Below, piece by piece: positions 63,539 to 64,000 of a stretch of 64,000 bases of DNA. A program made the translations under genes and the position numbers. The notes beneath the pieces were generated by a model, which saw only the letters and a program-made list of their open reading frames with translations, did no database searches and was not told where the DNA came from. The stretch is from positions 56,238 through 120,237 of the forward strand of contig NZ_JAAOCA010000019.1 of assembly GCF_014694385.1 (NCBI RefSeq), in the 5' to 3' direction. Position 1 is the first letter of the stretch. Each line of letters begins with the position of its first letter. The DNA comes from Pseudomonas typographi. Lineage in GTDB: Bacteria > Pseudomonadota > Gammaproteobacteria > Pseudomonadales > Pseudomonadaceae.

Positions 63539-63863
63539 GAGTAGCGCCTGGCTGGAAAGATGCGCTGTTGACTGTAATACGTCCTAATAAATGCCAAATC
63601 ATCAGACTAAGCCCGCTGACAGGGATATGGAGCGCAAAACTCCGATTGAGTAACGGATTCGATGAGCCAGGGTCGACAAGACGAGTTATGGGTATGATAG
63701 GATTTATCCGCTGGGCTGTTCCGTCTCTAAGCATGTCAAAAAGCCATAGAGGATAGGGAGCGAGCTCTCGCATGGGCTCGAAAGCGCATCGTAGAGGGAT
63801 ACAGCCTTCTTTTGTAAGAGGATTCAACTTTTTAAATTTGGCGCATTGAAGAGCAGGCGGCAT
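63539..63863. other. AT-richer intergenic region before rfbB
   Basis: These 325 bases are near 50 percent GC by eye, clearly lower than the coding parts of the window. No open frame with a ribosome site is convincing, and the ops/JUMPstart element (GGCGGTAG) expected before many O-antigen operons was not found. It probably contains the promoter of the downstream polysaccharide operon. Confidence 0.5.
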
Positions 63864-64000
63864 TTGAAAATAATCGTCACTGGCGGCGCTGGTTTCATCG
63901 GTTCGGCACTGATACGGCATTTGATCGCCAATACCGAACATGAAGTACTCAACCTCGACAAGCTCACCTACGCGGGCAACCTCGAATCGCTGCAGCCGAT
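63864..64000 (+). CDS. rfbB: dTDP-glucose 4,6-dehydratase (partial, N-terminus)
   Basis: The first 45 codons are present. The Rossmann motif [16 protein letters not shown] and [15 protein letters not shown] are diagnostic of RfbB, which makes dTDP-4-keto-6-deoxyglucose for dTDP-rhamnose or amino-sugar synthesis. The start is TTG at 63864 with an AGGCGG site. The gene runs off the right edge and marks entry into the O-antigen locus. Confidence 0.9.
   Translation, partial: MKIIVTGGAGFIGSALIRHLIANTEHEVLNLDKLTYAGNLESLQP

Noticed and set aside
63539..63863. JUMPstart/ops element before the polysaccharide operon
   Set aside because: GGCGGTAG or a close variant is not present in the spacer.
63477..63941. 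A 154-codon minus-strand frame at the right end
   Set aside because: It overlaps the end of the MBL gene and the start of rfbB in antisense and has no ribosome site or recognisable domain.
1..64000. CRISPR array, prophage or insertion sequence
   Set aside because: No regularly spaced direct repeats, no phage structural genes and no transposase frame were seen; the only repeats are the short elements described.

Overview
The window reads as chromosomal DNA of a Pseudomonas of the fluorescens/putida lineage. The evidence is high GC, dense short-spaced operons, and recognisable Pseudomonas genes and neighbourhoods: amrZ, a second Lon beside a chagasin-type inhibitor, lpxH-ppiB divergent from glnS-cysS, cmoAB, pncA-pncB-nadE, and ihfB leading into a sugar-nucleotide/O-antigen locus. 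All function calls come from reading the sequence; no database search was run.

Layout. 1-4.8 kb: a Nit1C-type cluster (nitE partial, nitD, nitC, nitB) divergent from its sigma54 activator nitA, with a readable -24/-12 promoter and an inverted repeat as likely enhancer. 4.8-13.3 kb: argC, two small unknown proteins, a mannose isomerase/AGE-family enzyme, the icp-Lon pair with a strong sigma32-type promoter, and a Tat-type alpha/beta hydrolase divergent from a LysR regulator. 13.5-26.8 kb: a catabolic island with two CocE/NonD (S15) hydrolases, an MFS exporter, a five-gene dipeptide-type ABC importer, a DUF1989 protein, a carbon-nitrogen hydrolase and a GlxA-type AraC regulator. The divergent promoter region at its centre carries two 21-bp-spaced direct-repeat pairs in opposite orientation. 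26.8-33.7 kb: housekeeping genes (greB, lpxH, ppiB, glnS, cysS), an FNT channel and a hydrolase.

34-44 kb: a LacI regulator, a sugar-acid MFS transporter and a hydroxyacid dehydrogenase form a small catabolic unit with a LacI-type operator. They are followed by a TorF-like porin, an S1-domain protein, CsbD, YihY, a second peptide deformylase, mgtE and amrZ. 44-48.6 kb is sparser and accessory in character: two small membrane/secreted proteins, tRNA-Arg(CCT), an extra KAS II (fabF2-like), a divergent TetR, and the decayed, frameshifted remains of an RND efflux permease beside a perfect 11-bp palindrome.

48.6-57.3 kb: two MFS exporters flanking a gamma-glutamylpolyamine-synthetase-like enzyme, the NAD salvage operon pncA-pncB-nadE, and cmoAB. 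57.4-64 kb: a beta-hydroxyacid dehydrogenase, a secreted protein, a second LacI regulator, sodC, ihfB (not next to rpsA here), a LapA-domain protein, a small lipoprotein, an MBL/beta-CASP nuclease and the start of rfbB. The sequence becomes visibly more AT-rich just before rfbB.

The most novel-looking signals are three. First, a roughly 160-bp MITE-like intergenic element has 20-bp terminal inverted repeats and conserved internal hairpins; there are two full copies and one partial copy. Second, the CocE/ABC/DUF1989/nitrilase island has a repeat-structured control region. Third, the fabF2-TetR locus abuts an RND pump in decay.
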